Of a DNA stretch of 64,000 nt, positions 33,580 to 46,234 are shown piece by piece. How positions within the stretch are numbered: the first letter of the stretch is position 1; each line of letters begins with the position of its first letter. The notes beneath the pieces are model-generated. The model saw only the letters and a list, made by a program, of their open reading frames with translations, was not told the DNA's origin and made no database searches. The stretch spans positions 112,044-176,043 of the forward strand of contig NMRB01000416.1 in the NCBI GenBank assembly GCA_002633025.1, in the 5' to 3' direction. This DNA is from Notospermus geniculatus (taxonomy: Eukaryota; Nemertea; Pilidiophora; Heteronemertea; Lineidae). A program made the position numbers and the translations under genes.

Positions 33580-34089
33580 CCAGCGGGCGCCATGATGGTT
33601 TTATGCATTTGCTTGCGTTTGTCCTAGTATTTTTAATCAGGACACTGTTCGGTCTAGTTCTCCTTTCAAAACTTCACCACAAATTTACCAATTCGAAATG
33701 GGTCTAGTTTCAAAATGTCATTACCACAAGACACGTATGTAACGTGATGCTATACTAAACGGCAGAACATCTGGTATTACCAATGAAGCAGGAACATCCA
33801 AGAACCCTTAGGATAACATGAAACAGAACGAAATATGATAGATTCGTCTATCTACCTTCAGATAACGGCAACAAATACCACTGCCTCAGGTTCATTGTAA
33901 GATATGAAGAATCCTAGTGAACACAAAATATGATTTCAGCCCCTGAAACCAAATGTTCATCCAAAACTTCTCTCATCTTTTGCAGATTTTCTACGTCATT
34001 AAGCGCCTGATGAACCAGATAATCAGATCAGAAATGCAAGATTTACAACCCGAGCTTCTTCTCCATTCAATATTGACCATCAAACACGT

Positions 34090-34610
34090 AAATCTTGTTC
34101 GATGAAACTTTCCGTCTGCCAGCGATCCACCGCCATTCCCAACAATTTTGTCTTCAGGGTAGTTGGTTCCAGTCAGAATTCCTGTCGACAGGTTTTCCGG
34201 GGATCGGAAAGGCATGTTGGACGTGTTCACACCACCTCCATATTCACAGTTGGCTGTGGCTCGGACTTCTTTGTTGTCCGACAAAACCAGTCATCCCTCG
34301 GAGATCCACCACCGCCGTCCCCCACAGCTTTGTCTTCAAGGTTGTCGGTTCCGGACAGAATTCTTGTTGACTGCATGGTCAACAGTGGACAGGTCTGTCG
34401 ATGTGTTCAGGGGTTTGCTCACCACCTCCACATTCACAGTTGGCGTGGACTCCTAGTCTCCTCAGATGTTTGTTCAGTCGGCTGTGCCCTGTTCTGAGAT
34501 GGTACATTGAAACCTCTGGCGTCTTGAAACCTCTGGCCTCTTCAGTTCGGCCGATTCCCTGGTTCTTCTCTCCCACTGGGCATTGATTCCACAGTACCTC
34601 ATCAAAGTCC
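34090..34610 (-). mobile_element. Non-LTR retrotransposon 3' relic, partly duplicated
   Basis: The minus strand reads YHLRTGHSRLNKHLRRLG and then CECGGGEQTPEH. This is the Arg-x-Gly-His plus C-x-C...H zinc-knuckle-like tail found after the reverse transcriptase or RNase H in many animal non-LTR elements. A second, more decayed copy at about 34095-34290 has ANCEYGGG; the repeat unit is about 180 bases. Both are broken and short. Confidence 0.6.
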
Positions 34611-36530
34611 TAGACCAACCTGGACCCAAAAACCATATCAGCTGGTCCGAACATAAACCATATTAATTACACTGAGAAATGACAAGCTGATGCAAAAACA
34701 ATCAATCAATTAATGATTTGTGATTGATCCAACCTTATTTTCCCTGACAAATCAAACTCCCACCATTACACATGGATTAGAGTTTTTCCCCAACAGCTCA
34801 ATTTTCAATCAATCTGGATGAGGAGTGTATTAAATCTTTCTTCGTGATGAAGTTCTGAGGTCGGCTTGCAAAAGTACGAACACTGAATCCAGCGCCGGGT
34901 CCAGCAGTTTTGAAGAGGGGGCCAAACCCCAGTGGGCAAAAACCAGCTGACCAAAGGGGGTCAAGAATCTTTCCCGATTTGGAAAAGTAGCTGTTTTTAT
35001 GCCATTTCCTGGCATTTTTGAGATGGCATTTTCTGTCTCTTCAATCTCAATATCCTCCACATGTCCTATACCACCAGCTCTCAAGGTCGCCCGCACATCG
35101 GACACCACGACACTGCTGCCTGCAGTGAGCTTCACATTTGCCAAAAATTGGGGGGGGGGGGGAGCTAGTCAAGCCCTGGACCCAGCCCTGCCATTACTCA
35201 AGCTGCAAGTCTCATTTCAAGAGATTGTCAACCTCCCTGGGCCTACAGAGGAAGAGTGGGTCAAACGTGAGCATCAGTGGTCACAGGTGCTGATGTTCCT
35301 AAGGAAATTTAGTTGCTGGAACACAGCGGATGAATATCTTTGACATGATACAGCAAAACCTGCTAATATAGACCCCGAACAAGATCAATGACAAAGAAAA
35401 ACCTGAGATGTTCATAGACGTAGAATCCCACGAGAGACCACCTGAGATCTGACTAGGCGGCACATTCTATCGCTGTCTGAACCTGAGATATTCCCAGTCG
35501 TGTCACGGCGGTATTCCAATCTGACCAATCGATTAGATTTCTTGTGATTCGGCGACTCGATTGAGGCAAAGTCTCGCAGGAAATGGTAGATGAGATTATC
35601 AGTGCTAGGCAAGGAGGAGCTGAGAATTAAGTGATTTTAGGATGAGCTCATCTGAATCTGTGGAGAGATAGTGGAGTCTTAAACGTTTTGGGTGTTGGGT
35701 TGATTCTTGCAATGCTTTTGAGCTCATCTTCACAAATCAAGGGTTACGGTCACTTTGATCTCCGAGCAAGGGTAGGAGTGATTGACGTGCTTGTCAGGAC
35801 AAGATGTTTGGGCTCAACTGCTGCTCAGTATCCTCTCCACGTGCCGGACCATTAAGCAAGGTCAGAGAGCTTGTCGCCCCGCACATCGGACGCCATGACA
35901 GCCTGTTGACTGTAGCTAAGATGACGAAGCTGTGGTTGTTTGGCAGGAGCCAGGGTAACACTGGCAAACACTGCAGGGCACAGTCAAAGGCAATCAAAAA
36001 TGCACCTGACCAAAGAAGATCTGGATGGATAATTTTGAAGATTGGATAGACACCAGATCCACTGTGGATGACAGAATAACTCCCTACGTCAACGCACACC
36101 TGATGTGGAGAGGGAGGGCTCAGAGGTCCTGATATCCTCAGGATGATTGTACTGGAGGGTCTCCCCAATGGCCGTATGGTTGCAAGACGCAATGATGATG
36201 GCGATGAGGATAAGAGATTCCGACCATCTGGAACAGAGAGATACTCGAGTCCAGAGATTCTTACACGAGTCAAAGAGTTAACGACATGTGTTTGTCAGTG
36301 TCAAGGAGACAGCGTTACATATGTAACAAGAGCAACGCAGAGCGTGGCATATGCCCCCGACTGGTATGTTGTTTGTGGGCGAAGCAATCTGAAATTAATT
36401 GACGGAAACTCGATTTCAAGATGGCCACCATAGCCGCCATCTTGGATGGGCGGCAGAGCTGGTCATCGAAAGGAACCTTCCCCTCATAGATGCAAACCCT
36501 CACAAAAAAATTCAGGTTGATTGTGCAAAG
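34611..36530. other. Intronic, no gene recognised
   Basis: Contains a G run at about 35149-35161 and a CAAGATGGCCACC ... GCCGCCATCTTGG inverted pair at about 36418-36446. No supported exon. Confidence 0.35.
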
Positions 36531-36759
36531 NNNNNNNNNNNNNNNNNNNNNNNNNNNNNNNNNNNNNNNNNNNNNNNNNNNNNNNNNNNNNNNNNNNNNN
36601 NNNNNNNNNNNNNNNNNNNNNNNNNNNNNNNNNNNNNNNNNNNNNNNNNNNNNNNNNNNNNNNNNNNNNNNNNNNNNNNNNNNNNNNNNNNNNNNNNNNN
36701 NNNNNNNNNNNNNNNNNNNNNNNNNNNNNNNNNNNNNNNNNNNNNNNNNNNNNNNNNNN
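36531..36759. other. Assembly gap (229 N)
   Basis: Run of undetermined bases inside the large Epac intron. Confidence 0.99.
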
Positions 36760-36984
36760 GAAAATTACCTCAGAAAGTGATGTCTGCTGGGATGACACTC
36801 TCTGGCAGTCATGTTGAGCAACAAACTACCAAGACCTGTTGCTGTTTTTTTGCCCACATTCACTGATGAGATTTTGACCTAGAACTTCAAACTTGGTGTG
36901 TGGGTACCTCTGCCAACCATGCTGAGCAATAAACGTCCAGTATCTGCTGTTTTAGCCCACATTCACGTGGTATCCATCACACTG

Positions 36985-37060
36985 CCATCAGGGGCAAAGC
37001 CACAGCATTATTGGCCCTGGTAAGTAAGAGGCCATCTCAAGCTACTCACACTGTCCTCTT
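36985..37060 (-). mobile_element. SINE family 4 fragment
   Basis: Shares GCCACAGCATTATTGG and AGGCCATCTCAAGCTACTCA with the longer copies at 41690-41905 and 60020-60240. Confidence 0.6.
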
Positions 37061-37794
37061 GGACAAATCTAAATGTTTCTCCATTGCTTGACCTAGAAAC
37101 CTGAAACTTGGTGTATGGGTACCTAGTGACAGAGTTATGAGACAAATTTCAGTTCATTCTGGCCATTTTGCCAGACCAATAGGGTCTTCTAAGATGTTGA
37201 TTTTGGTCCCACCTCCGAGACAAGAGGACAGAAACAGTACCTAGCAAGTGCGCAATTCATGAGTCTTCCTCTGTATGCTCATATTGTGAAATATATACTA
37301 GATTCCCTCGCCAACCTGTAACGTTAGATTAACAGTTGTGGGGTTTCAGTGGGTAGAGAAAGATGGATGACTGATGAGGATATATGCAATGACGCAGTTT
37401 CGCATAACCACCAGCCTGTTTCACCGCACGCCACAGGCCGAGAAGAAGACATACAAGCATTGACAATAACGTCACAGCATATTTATCCCTCCCAGTCCTC
37501 GAAACTGCCATGGCAAATGACAACGCTGGAAGTTTTCCCGATGTTATTAGACATATATGTGAGAAGTGGTGCGTGAGAGATCCTTGAGTAAATGGTGCAT
37601 GATACTCGAGTAAATGTTTGCGTCTGCTGGGAGCGTGGATTCGGTTCAAGTTTCATACCGGGGAATTTACGGCGACTGAATGTGGAACCATTTGTGGAAG
37701 AAGAATTCTTGCCTGAAGATTCTACTGACCAAATTCCTCAACTACCAGTCTGAAAGAGCATGATCTGAAGCTCTTTATACAGTTCTTTTAACTG

Positions 37795-37956
37795 TAATAC
37801 AAGATTCTGTACATTCTGTAATACAAGATTACAAACTGTAATACAAGATTCTGTAATACAAGATTCTGTACATTCTGTAATACAAGATTACAGACTGTAA
37901 TACAAGATTCTGTAATACAAGATTCTGTACATTCTGTAATACAAGATTCTCTACAT
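37795..37956. repeat. Minisatellite, CTGTAATACAAGATT unit
   Basis: About ten units of 14-15 bases in a higher-order pattern (CTGTACATT-, ACAAA- and ACAGA-linked units). Confidence 0.92.
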
Positions 37957-38565
37957 GTCTCACAGTGTTTCACATCATTTCTAAGAAGCCAACCAACATT
38001 TCTTGGAAAGAACACCAAGATTCTTTTTCCAACGAGAATATTCTTTCCTGTCTAAAATTGGCATGCGTGTCACATTTGTTCTTTCACGTGATTGTGGATT
38101 TCTGGCCATGAATCCACGCCGAACGTTGTTCATTTCATCATCAGGATATTTTTGGCCACATCACGGCCCCACCTCCACCAAGTGATATTAATCAAACAAA
38201 GAGAAAACTATTTCCTGATGAAAACAAACAACATCATCTGCTTCGGGAAATACGATGACATTTTATACGCGAGTAAAAAATGATACGTAGCTATAAAGGT
38301 CACATGAATGATGAGGAGTTCATTGAATACGGGAACCCTCTAGAGCAAAAACCTAACTCCCACAAAGAAAGGTTACTGAGTTCAATAGCCAGATTAGATG
38401 AACTATCAGACATATGTACGACCAAAAACATACTCACTTCATTAGGGAGTAGTATAAAGAGTATAGCCCTTTTGTGTAGGTGGCTATATGTCTTCAGATT
38501 AGCAGATCAACTAACAGATAGCATCTTCAATAAGAGGAAGGGTCGTATATTAGAACGTTCCTTAA

Positions 38566-38759
38566 CCCTTAGAGCGCTGGGTTTTTTCCAACTTTTCCTT
38601 CCCCTGTGACCGTTTTTTTTTTCGAAAAAAAGAAAAAAATTGCCAAAAATGCATGTGTTTTGAAATTTTAATTTTATGACCTTTTCCGAGTATACGCGGT
38701 AACGGTCCTCAAAAAGAGAATTGTCGCACCGAGTATACTCGGTAACGGCGCTCTAAGGG
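38566..38759. mobile_element. TTAA-target MITE B inside A
   Basis: 194 bases, ends CCCTTAGAGCGC and GCGCTCTAAGGG, flanked by TTAA at 38562-38565 and 38760-38763. The interior has two ACTCGGTAACGG-like stretches. Confidence 0.88.
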
Positions 38760-38816
38760 TTAATGTTAAGGTCGACCTTAAGTCTATTGTAAAACCATCG
38801 AGAACAATACATTTAA

Positions 38817-39020
38817 AGGAGCACGGTATTGCTGCTTTTTCTCGACAGCCGGCGCCACTGCGCCACTCTCCAACCCGAGGGACTAACTACGTTTCGGCGA
38901 ATGACCCGATTTACTGCGTACATTTTGTAATGCATTTTTGTAGTTCGTCTTACTGCCGCTAGGTGGCTCCCTCTACGTCGGCAGTCAAATAACGCATTTG
39001 AGATCCAATACCGTGCTCCT
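38817..39020. mobile_element. TTAA-target MITE C inside A
   Basis: 204 bases, ends AGGAGCACGGTATTG and CAATACCGTGCTCCT, flanked by TTAA at 38813-38816 and 39021-39024. The interior resembles the decayed stretch at 9690-9840. Confidence 0.88.
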
Positions 39021-39116
39021 TTAAGGTGGACCTTAAATGTTAAGGAACGTTCTAAAATACGGCTCGAAGTTTCTTTGAAAATAGTTTTATATATTGGTAG
39101 GCCTACCCAATTTGGG

Positions 39117-39185
39117 CTGTCAATGTACCGAAGTGGAAACATCGATGCCTGTCACCTCTGACATTCCTGTTCCACCCTCCTATTG
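39117..39185 (+). mobile_element. SINE family 1 fragment
   Basis: AAGTGGAAACATCGATGCCT then CACCTCTGACATTCCTG. It ends where the perfect hairpin begins. Confidence 0.55.
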
Positions 39186-39190
39186 CAGGG

Positions 39191-39250
39191 CTTTGGTCTC
39201 GCTCCTCTTCATACGCTTGCACGAGCGTATGAAGAGGAGCGAGACCAAAG
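39191..39250. repeat. Perfect 27-bp hairpin
   Basis: The arms 39191-39217 and 39224-39250 (first arm CTTTGGTCTCGCTCCTCTTC plus ATACGCT) are exact inverses with a 6-base loop. It lies between a SINE fragment and a B-box-like GGGTTCGATCCCCGG at about 39267-39290. Confidence 0.95.
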
Positions 39251-39299
39251 ACTTGCAAGAGGAGGATGCCGGGTTCGATCCCCGGTCAGACGCTATCTT

Positions 39300-40639
39300 C
39301 ATGACAATGATCCTTTTCTTCTTATCCATCATCTTGAAGGATTTCAAGGGTTATGGTCATCAAGTGAGAGGACCCCATCACTGAAGGATCAGAAAGATAA
39401 GGAGAGTTTATCGGGGTCAGTGTCCGAGTGTCAACCCGGTGAACTTCAGGTTAGATATCACGAGATACGCAAAGCCGACCATCTCAATCAGACATTGACA
39501 AACATCTCTTGGCTTGCCGTCATACCCAGGAGAACTCGATCTTCACATTCTAACACAGGTTACGGAATGTTCACCGGCTTCCACTGACTAAATATTGATC
39601 CCCAAATGCTGGCGAGATGCACATTCCCGATTCCCATGACTGTGTTACTACGGTTACCATATTTTTCAGCCGGCGACACCTTTCTCGGGTCAACTTGGGA
39701 TTCAGTTTGGCTCCTTGTCTCGTAAAAAGAAATATTTGCTGAGAAAAATTAGATTATCTCAAGAAGATGCAACTGAAATACAAATTAGTCGTTAAGGAAC
39801 GCTTTCAATTCGCTTGCTCAGGATTCTAGTTCATCACTGTCCTTTCCGCAACGTTGGTCAAAGATTTCCTGAAGACCTCGACATACAGAAGAAGAAAAAT
39901 TCCCAAAACATCTGCATCAGCAGCCATCAGGAAGTCATATTTTTTTCACCATGCACTTGTACTGCGCTGAGCTCTCCGGGCAGAAGTGTTGCCTCGAAGG
40001 TCAAGAACTCTGACTGTGCTCAAGGCACGGAATGATGCCTCCAAGGCTAAGAGAAGTTTCCTGGACTAGATTATTACCATTATGAATAATGGTGTTTTTG
40101 GTGTGCACAGAATGGCCATACAGTGGCCTAAAAGACCTCATGGTCTCAGTAAAACAGCAACTTTATGTATATCGTGTTAGAGCATCATAAAATCATGTCC
40201 CTTAAGCTTGGTCTCCATCGTTAATGTCGTTAATGGTGGCTTTAATAGCGGCTTTAATAGCACGTTGTTATTGCATAAATCAACTTACTCAACTACCATT
40301 TGTGTGTAGTCACTAATTAATCACATTTGTAAAATACTTAAAGATATGTTGCAGTAAGCAGCTAAATGGGTTTCATGGAGTATGGCTTTCTTGTGTTAGT
40401 TCATGCTCCGGTGATGACAGGCGATACAACAAGGGTTCTGTTCACCCTTCTTGGCCTCATGGGTCAGCAAGACTTCATCCAGCATCAATCATTTTCAGCA
40501 AGGACGGACTGATTACATGAATTGAAATCTTCAGCATGGATCTGCTTGTTTTAAACAGTTCGATAACCTATGGAGCGTGAATACTGCCTGTTGATTGGTA
40601 AGCTTGTAGGTAAAACCTGATGCTGATTGGTCAGGCGAG
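39300..40639. other. Intronic, nothing recognised
   Basis: No exon or repeat boundary supported. Short GGCTTTAATAG duplication at 40232-40260. Confidence 0.35.
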
Positions 40640-40810
40640 GATCCGGGGGGGGGACCTGGGCACACAGCTTACCCTTTGGCCAACAGATCTGTAAAATCGA
40701 CCATGAAATTCTGGAATTTGGAGCAAATCATTGAAATTCACCATAAATTTCAATGTTCCCAGCACAGGGCGCCCCCTCCTTTCCCAAATCCTGGAGCCGC
40801 CCCTGTTGGT
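40640..40810 (-). mobile_element. GGATCC-ended dispersed repeat, copy 1
   Basis: Contains TTTGGCCAACAGATCTGTAA, TCGACCATGAAATTCTGGAA and GGAGCAAATCATTGAAATT, ending GGGCGCCCCCTCC. Copies at 41375-41560 (plus) and 50975-51062 share the words in the other or the same orientation. Confidence 0.7.
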
Positions 40811-41374
40811 CAGGGGCTGGTGCAAATAGCATGTGCCCTGTTGAATACCACCGATTTGGGGGGTGGGCACAGAAGAAATGGGCCAGAACTCCTCAACACT
40901 GAGACGTCATCAAGATTCTGTGATCAGGTCATGTCATCTCTCCCTCTCCCCTCCATTTACCAGCTAAAAGCTAACATGTTGCCATATTTGATGACTTAAG
41001 AGACACTGAATTCGAAATGCACCAATATCATCCATTTTGATTCACCAGGGTAAGTTAGAACGACGTGACTATTCCTGTTTTTAATGCATTATGTCTGGTT
41101 TTGCTAAAATTGGTCTCAAATGGCTCACATTAGTAATTTCAGTCTGGAAATCAGACAGCAACGCAGAGTTCACCCTGCGTCACCTATTTTTTTACACCGT
41201 CATTTGCGTGGATGTCGTCTCGTAACCATCCTCTGTAAGGAACTGACAGGAAGCAATCGGAAGATGGGAGCTCATTAGGTGTTCACGGTCTTCATCAACC
41301 TTGCAGCACATATAGGAATGNCTTGTGACATATGGAAGAATGTAGATACACTTCTCTGTGGTACAGTCTCAAAG

Positions 41375-41560
41375 CACTTCAGGGACGGATCAAGGATTTC
41401 GGGAAAGAGGGGGCGCACTGTGCTAGAAACATTGAAATCTGCGGTGAATTTTACAATGATTTGCTCCAAATTTCAGAATTTCACGGTCGATTTTAAAGAT
41501 TTTTTGGCCGAAAGGGGGGCATGCGGTGGGTGCGCCTCCTTGGATCCGCGCCTGCACTTG
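41375..41560 (+). mobile_element. GGATCC-ended dispersed repeat, copy 2
   Basis: Reads AGAGGGGGCGCACTGTGC, ATTTGCTCCAAATTTCAG, TTGGCCGAAAGGGGGGCATG and GGATCCGCGCCTGC, the inverse of copy 1. It is followed directly by a family 3 SINE copy (41560-41665). Confidence 0.7.
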
Positions 41561-41689
41561 ATATCATTCTCCCAGTCTCTCCAGAAACATTCCTGGGGAA
41601 CTCAAGGAGCAGGTCATTCAGAACATCATTGATCCTTTCAGACCAGTTGAGAGACTACACTGGCAATTTGTACTGCATTTGTATGTTTC

Positions 41690-41905
41690 CATCAGGGCTG
41701 AAGCCATAGCATTATTGGTAAGGAACAAGTATGGAAGAAGCCATCTCACTATTCATGTTCCTCACATGGATGGGGTCATTTACTTGCCCTTGCAAAGGAA
41801 CAAGGTATTAGGCACCATGACTTACTGTTCCATGAGACGGACGAGAACCAGGGACGCCATCCCACATGGCCCGGGCTGGATTCAAACCCCAGACATGCTG
41901 CTTGC
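41690..41905 (-). mobile_element. SINE family 4 copy
   Basis: Shares GCCATAGCATTATTGG, ATGGATGGGGTCATTTACTT, GCCCTTGCAAAGGAAC and GGCCCGGGCTGGATTCAAAC with 60020-60240. The last is an inverse B-box, so the element reads on the minus strand. Confidence 0.7.
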
Positions 41906-42859
41906 TTAGCAGATGTTTGGCGACAGCGGTTTGGTTGGGTATTGAATCCATGACCTCTTCTCTCAAGTCTGATGCTCAAACACTGCACCACCACATCCCT
42001 TTCTTGTCAAACAATAGGGTTATAAGTAAAAGCAACCCATGTCATATCTTTTCAAGCTTAAGATGGCTTGTTTTAGTTGCTGCTTTCTTGTGGATGCTTG
42101 GACATCTTGACTCTTTGCCGAAAATGTCATCACTAGACACCCATGACATTTCTGGCAAATGAAAGATGAGACCTTTGACAGAGGAGACAATAACATATCT
42201 TCTTCCCTTGTCTCAACAGTCTGAACCTGTTGGTAAATTCAGCCTCGATCACATCTTGAACACGGCCAACTGAGAACTGAACCCATGACCTTAAAGATAA
42301 CAATACATCTCAAAGTACTTCGCCAGTCTCACCACGGCCTCCCGAGCCAGTCTGACATCTCAGGCTGCAAGAGTCCCAGCTTCTTGGCATTCACCTCTCC
42401 ACCGGTGATCTTGAAGTGGTAATCCAGCGACACACCGTTTATGGCTGTGCTCATGTCAGTTATGGTTATAAGAGGCTGATGGTAATAGTTCTGATCGGGG
42501 TAATCTGCACCTTGGAGGGGATGATTGCTTCGAAAGAAGAAAAGGTGCCACAAGGCGTATCGGTGATATTTTATTACTTTATTATGGTTTATTACGTAAA
42601 GAGCTGGTTTCGATATCCAGGGCCTTCGGGACCTGGGAACTTCGGTAAAATACTCCACAAGTTGGAAAAAGATTGTGCATCCAGATTGCTGTTATTTGGG
42701 AATAATGAAAGGGGGCTCTGCAACTTTAGTCAAAAGTGCCGTTTGACCCCCTGACATGAATACTCCAGTGTTAGCCCTGGATAGCCATGTATTCTCCAGG
42801 TCTGGTGCTTCATTGTGAATCTCCAGGTTCTGCGTCATGGCATCTTTGCTGGTAATCAA

Positions 42860-43012
42860 TGTAAAGCAGGAGGAAACCAGTGTTCCCAGAGAAAACCTGT
42901 GTTCTCACAGAGAGAAAGAATGAGCCTGACCTGGGATTGAACCGACAACTCAGAGGTGACAAGTGCTGCTGTTTCCACTAGACCACAAGATGAGAAACTG
43001 GAGGGTTTCACC
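42860..43012 (-). mobile_element. SINE family 1, minus copy
   Basis: GTGGTCTAGTGGAAACAGCA on the minus strand, CACCTCTGAGTTGTCGGTTC, GGTTCAATCCC (B-box) and GTTTTCTCTGGGAACACTGG before GTTTCCTCCTGC. The A-box-like GTGGTCTAGTGG is preserved. Confidence 0.78.
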
Positions 43013-43601
43013 GAGGGCAGAAGAACCACACTTGGTGCAGTAATCAATGCCAAATGGCTTTAAAAGGAAATTAAACAGGAGAACAAACATGCGCGGCTTT
43101 CAGTTGATACAAAACTATTGACTGTTGTATGCAGTTCCATTAGGATTCAAACATTTCGAGAGAGTTGAATCAATGCAAACAGCATTTGCAATCTCTAAGA
43201 TTAGCCTTGCTAACCGACCACTCGACAGTTAGCTCCTGCTTCAGCTATCTTCACTAGCTGCTAATGCTAGTACTCTCATTCGCTGACAAGTTTTTTCCGA
43301 TATGAAGAGGGAAAATTCACGGCATAGCATTTAACTCTTTCTGGTAAAGAGGCCAAGTGAACGACCGATAAATCTTCCTGTTCCTTCTTGTAAAGAACTG
43401 ACAGGTGAACTTTTATTCAAGTTCCACAGATTGAGAATGGTGTGACAGGAATTGAAGTCACCTGGAATCGAAGTCCCGTTTTATTGTTCAATAGTGAGGG
43501 ATTAGGATACCTTGCTATAGAAACCATGACTAGGTCCTACTCAAATTTAACATCACAACAGACCTTACCAACAAAGATGGCAGTCTAACAGTTCTCAACA
43601 T

Positions 43602-43748
43602 GGCTGGTATTCATAAAAGCTAACAAATGCTTTTACTTCAAGTTTTGTGGTACATTTACACATGGAAGTAATACTTCCATGATTTACATTGGACCTTGCT
43701 GTGCAAATCTTAAGTAAAAGCATTTGCTTACTTTTATGAATACTAGCC
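43602..43748. mobile_element. Foldback MITE
   Basis: GGCTGGTATTCATAAAAGC at the left and TTTTATGAATACTAGCC at the right are inverses. The AAATGCTTTTACTT and AAGTAAAAGCATTT blocks also pair. Confidence 0.85.
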
Positions 43749-44840
43749 CATATGACATCAGAAGCTTAATACCATTCAATGTCCGCTGGCACGCTAAGTA
43801 GTGTTATATCATGCTTAAACAATGAATGGCCACGATGTCATGTGGGAGAACTAGTAGGCAACCATCTTTGTTGGAAAAGTCTTTTGCAAACTACTGTAAC
43901 TCAGACTTGGATTTATTGCCCACTCTCACAAAGATTCTCAAGTGGAACAGTTCCTTTTCTGATCATATGAGTCCTACACAGATGATATGACCCCAGGCCT
44001 ATTCTGACCATCCGGTACAAGATTTCAACATTCATTAATCATTTCGCCTCCGCCCACATCCGAGTAAATCTCAGCCATCAAATGACATATTATTGCTCGA
44101 CATCACACAAATCATTTCTTTCTCGAAGCTATTGTATCTGAGATCTCATAACATTCACTTTTTGTCCGTCAGCAGAACATATCCAAAGGCAACCATTCTT
44201 TGTTGTGGTTGGAGCAAGAAAGAAGATGAAGCCGGATGATATGAACAGTTGTGGTGGTTTCTAATCATGGCAGGATTTGAAATACATGTCGTCTCCATGG
44301 TAAAGTCATGTGACACAGAAAGACATGTTTGTACAGGTAGGAGGTGGAGACTTGGAAATGACAAACAGTGAAAATAGTGTAATAATGATGTTGATACAGG
44401 GCCTACCCACTATAAATCATCAGGGTCCACGCAAATCATCCTATTGTACTTGGAGGGAGTGGTAGGGACTGTTAAGTGGCCTGAGTTTCGCAAGATGGGC
44501 CACCTACGAGGCATTGAAGAGTTCTTCTGGCAAAGTTTTCAGTTTCCAAGTGAGGCGAGTGATTCAGCCATTGATGCAAGAGGAACTGGAAACAACTGGG
44601 CTCGTCATCCCCATCCTCAACCTAAGTAGGCCTACAAGGGAGCATTCTTCACCGCTGGTGACTGAGTTCAGCAGTAGTCTTGGTTCTCTTTGGGCAAGTA
44701 AGATGCTGAATTCAACTGGTTGCAGCCTTGGATCCCACCACAGAATACCAAAACCAACACGTTAATTCCTTTTGTCTTGAAATGAACAAGGTGTTGGGCC
44801 TACAGTTAGTGTGCTTCAACACATTCACATCACTGACAGT

Positions 44841-45070
44841 TAAGCTGCTTTTCCCGCTTGCTACCGCGCGGTATTGCGTCATCATTTTCTGGGAATTGCC
44901 CTGATAATAAAGAAATGATGGAAGTTGAAACAGACTCCACCGACCGAAGACCCAAACCCGTGCGAAAACTGCCGCGTCTGTGCCCATTTCGTGGAAACGC
45001 AACGCCCGCATCTGCACCCATGCCCTCCAGCACCTCCGCGTCCACACCCGCCGTGGAAAAGCAGTCTTAG
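44841..45070. mobile_element. GCTGCTTTTCC-ended MITE, copy 1
   Basis: TAAGCTGCTTTTCC and GGAAAAGCAGTCTTA ends. The interior GCGGTATTGCGTCATCATTT and CCCGCATCTGCACCCATGCC match the element at 48166-48447. Confidence 0.75.
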
Positions 45071-45619
45071 CGGCGTTTAATCAGCAGAACATCACAGCTG
45101 ATCATGAGAACTCACCACGAAAATACTGATGCGACTGTCTACAAAGTAGGACGTAGCAATCAGGAAATTCCGGGGCATGTCGCCGAGAATTTGATCAACA
45201 ATTACTTCATGTTCCCCGTCTGTGGCCTGGGGCAACTACAATTTATCACTTCATTGACAAAGCAGCCCAAGGAAGACGAGGAAACTGATCATCAATGAGA
45301 TGACATGGAGAAAATGTGCCAAAGGGTGGTCATAATCAGGGACTAATGAGGTGGAGACCTTTCTATGACCCTTGTTTTGTGGTCGTGAACATTATGAGGA
45401 GCTGCCAGGGTCGGGTTCATCAACTTAAGACAGTGAGGAGGTCATTGACAACCGTGTACTCTAAGCCAGTGTGGTGGTGTGGTTATGAAGGGCTAGACTT
45501 ATGTCCTCATGGCACCAGGTTCAACATTCATCCATGAAAACCATCACTGTTGAAAATTTCCCTTTAACCAAATCCGAGTCCAGGGATTCTACTCTTCAAT
45601 GGTAAAGGTACTGGCAGCT

Positions 45620-45715
45620 GTATGAATAAAACATCTTAATTGTAAAATTTCCCTTAAACTATCGTTCCAAACAAAAGATAAGGGAAATTTTACTCTTAAG
45701 ATGTTTTGTGCATAC
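45620..45715. mobile_element. Short foldback MITE
   Basis: GTATGAATAAAACATCTTAA and its inverse TTAAGATGTTTTGTGCATAC, plus AAAATTTCCCTTA / TAAGGGAAATTTT. Confidence 0.85.
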
Positions 45716-46234
45716 GGCCCCTCGTCATCCGAGGGAGCATAGGCTAATTGATGTAACAGCTGTATTCTACTCTACAGTGCACTTGGTTGTACAAGACACG
45801 GCTGTTCCTTCAACTGAGTATCATCCCACTGATGAAAAGTGGAAATCCTACTTTTTACCATTGAATTGAAGGAAAAAAGGACCATGGTTCAAGATGCCAT
45901 GTGACTTCGGGGTTTTTCTTTGCTACAGGGAGCAAGTAATGAAAGAGGTCATGTGTCACTGGAATCTGCCACAGTTGATCTCCTCACATGCCAACAGCTG
46001 AACAGCCGGAAACAGAGAAAGTAGCAGGATAAGTGATGGTAGAGGAAGAAGCTTTCACGTGAAGATGGTGCAATTGACAGGATAAAGTGCAACTCCTGGA
46101 ATCCGTCAATATCATGACACGATGTCGATTGTTCCTCGGAACTCCGAGGGAAAGATTACAGGTTATGGAGTCAAAATGGTTGGTTCATCATCTCTGCCGA
46201 AGGTGCCATGCAACCCTTGGCTCATCTCATCTCT

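Larger units (their letters stand above)
38545..39061. mobile_element. Foldback MITE A, split by two other MITEs
   Basis: The left end CGTATATTAGAACGTTCCTTAA and right end TTAAGGAACGTTCTAAAATACG are inverses. Without the two insertions it would be about 111 bases, close to the intact copy at 48821-48935. The loop reads TTGTAAAACCATCGAGAACAA, the inverse orientation of the intact copy. Confidence 0.88.

Noticed and set aside
38280-38609. 109-codon plus-strand frame
   Set aside because: It runs into the nested MITE at 38545 and has no recognised motif.
44444-44765. Possible reverse-transcriptase-like fragment (QPLMQEELETTGLVIP)
   Set aside because: Too short and lacks any RT motif such as Y-x-D-D; not enough to call.
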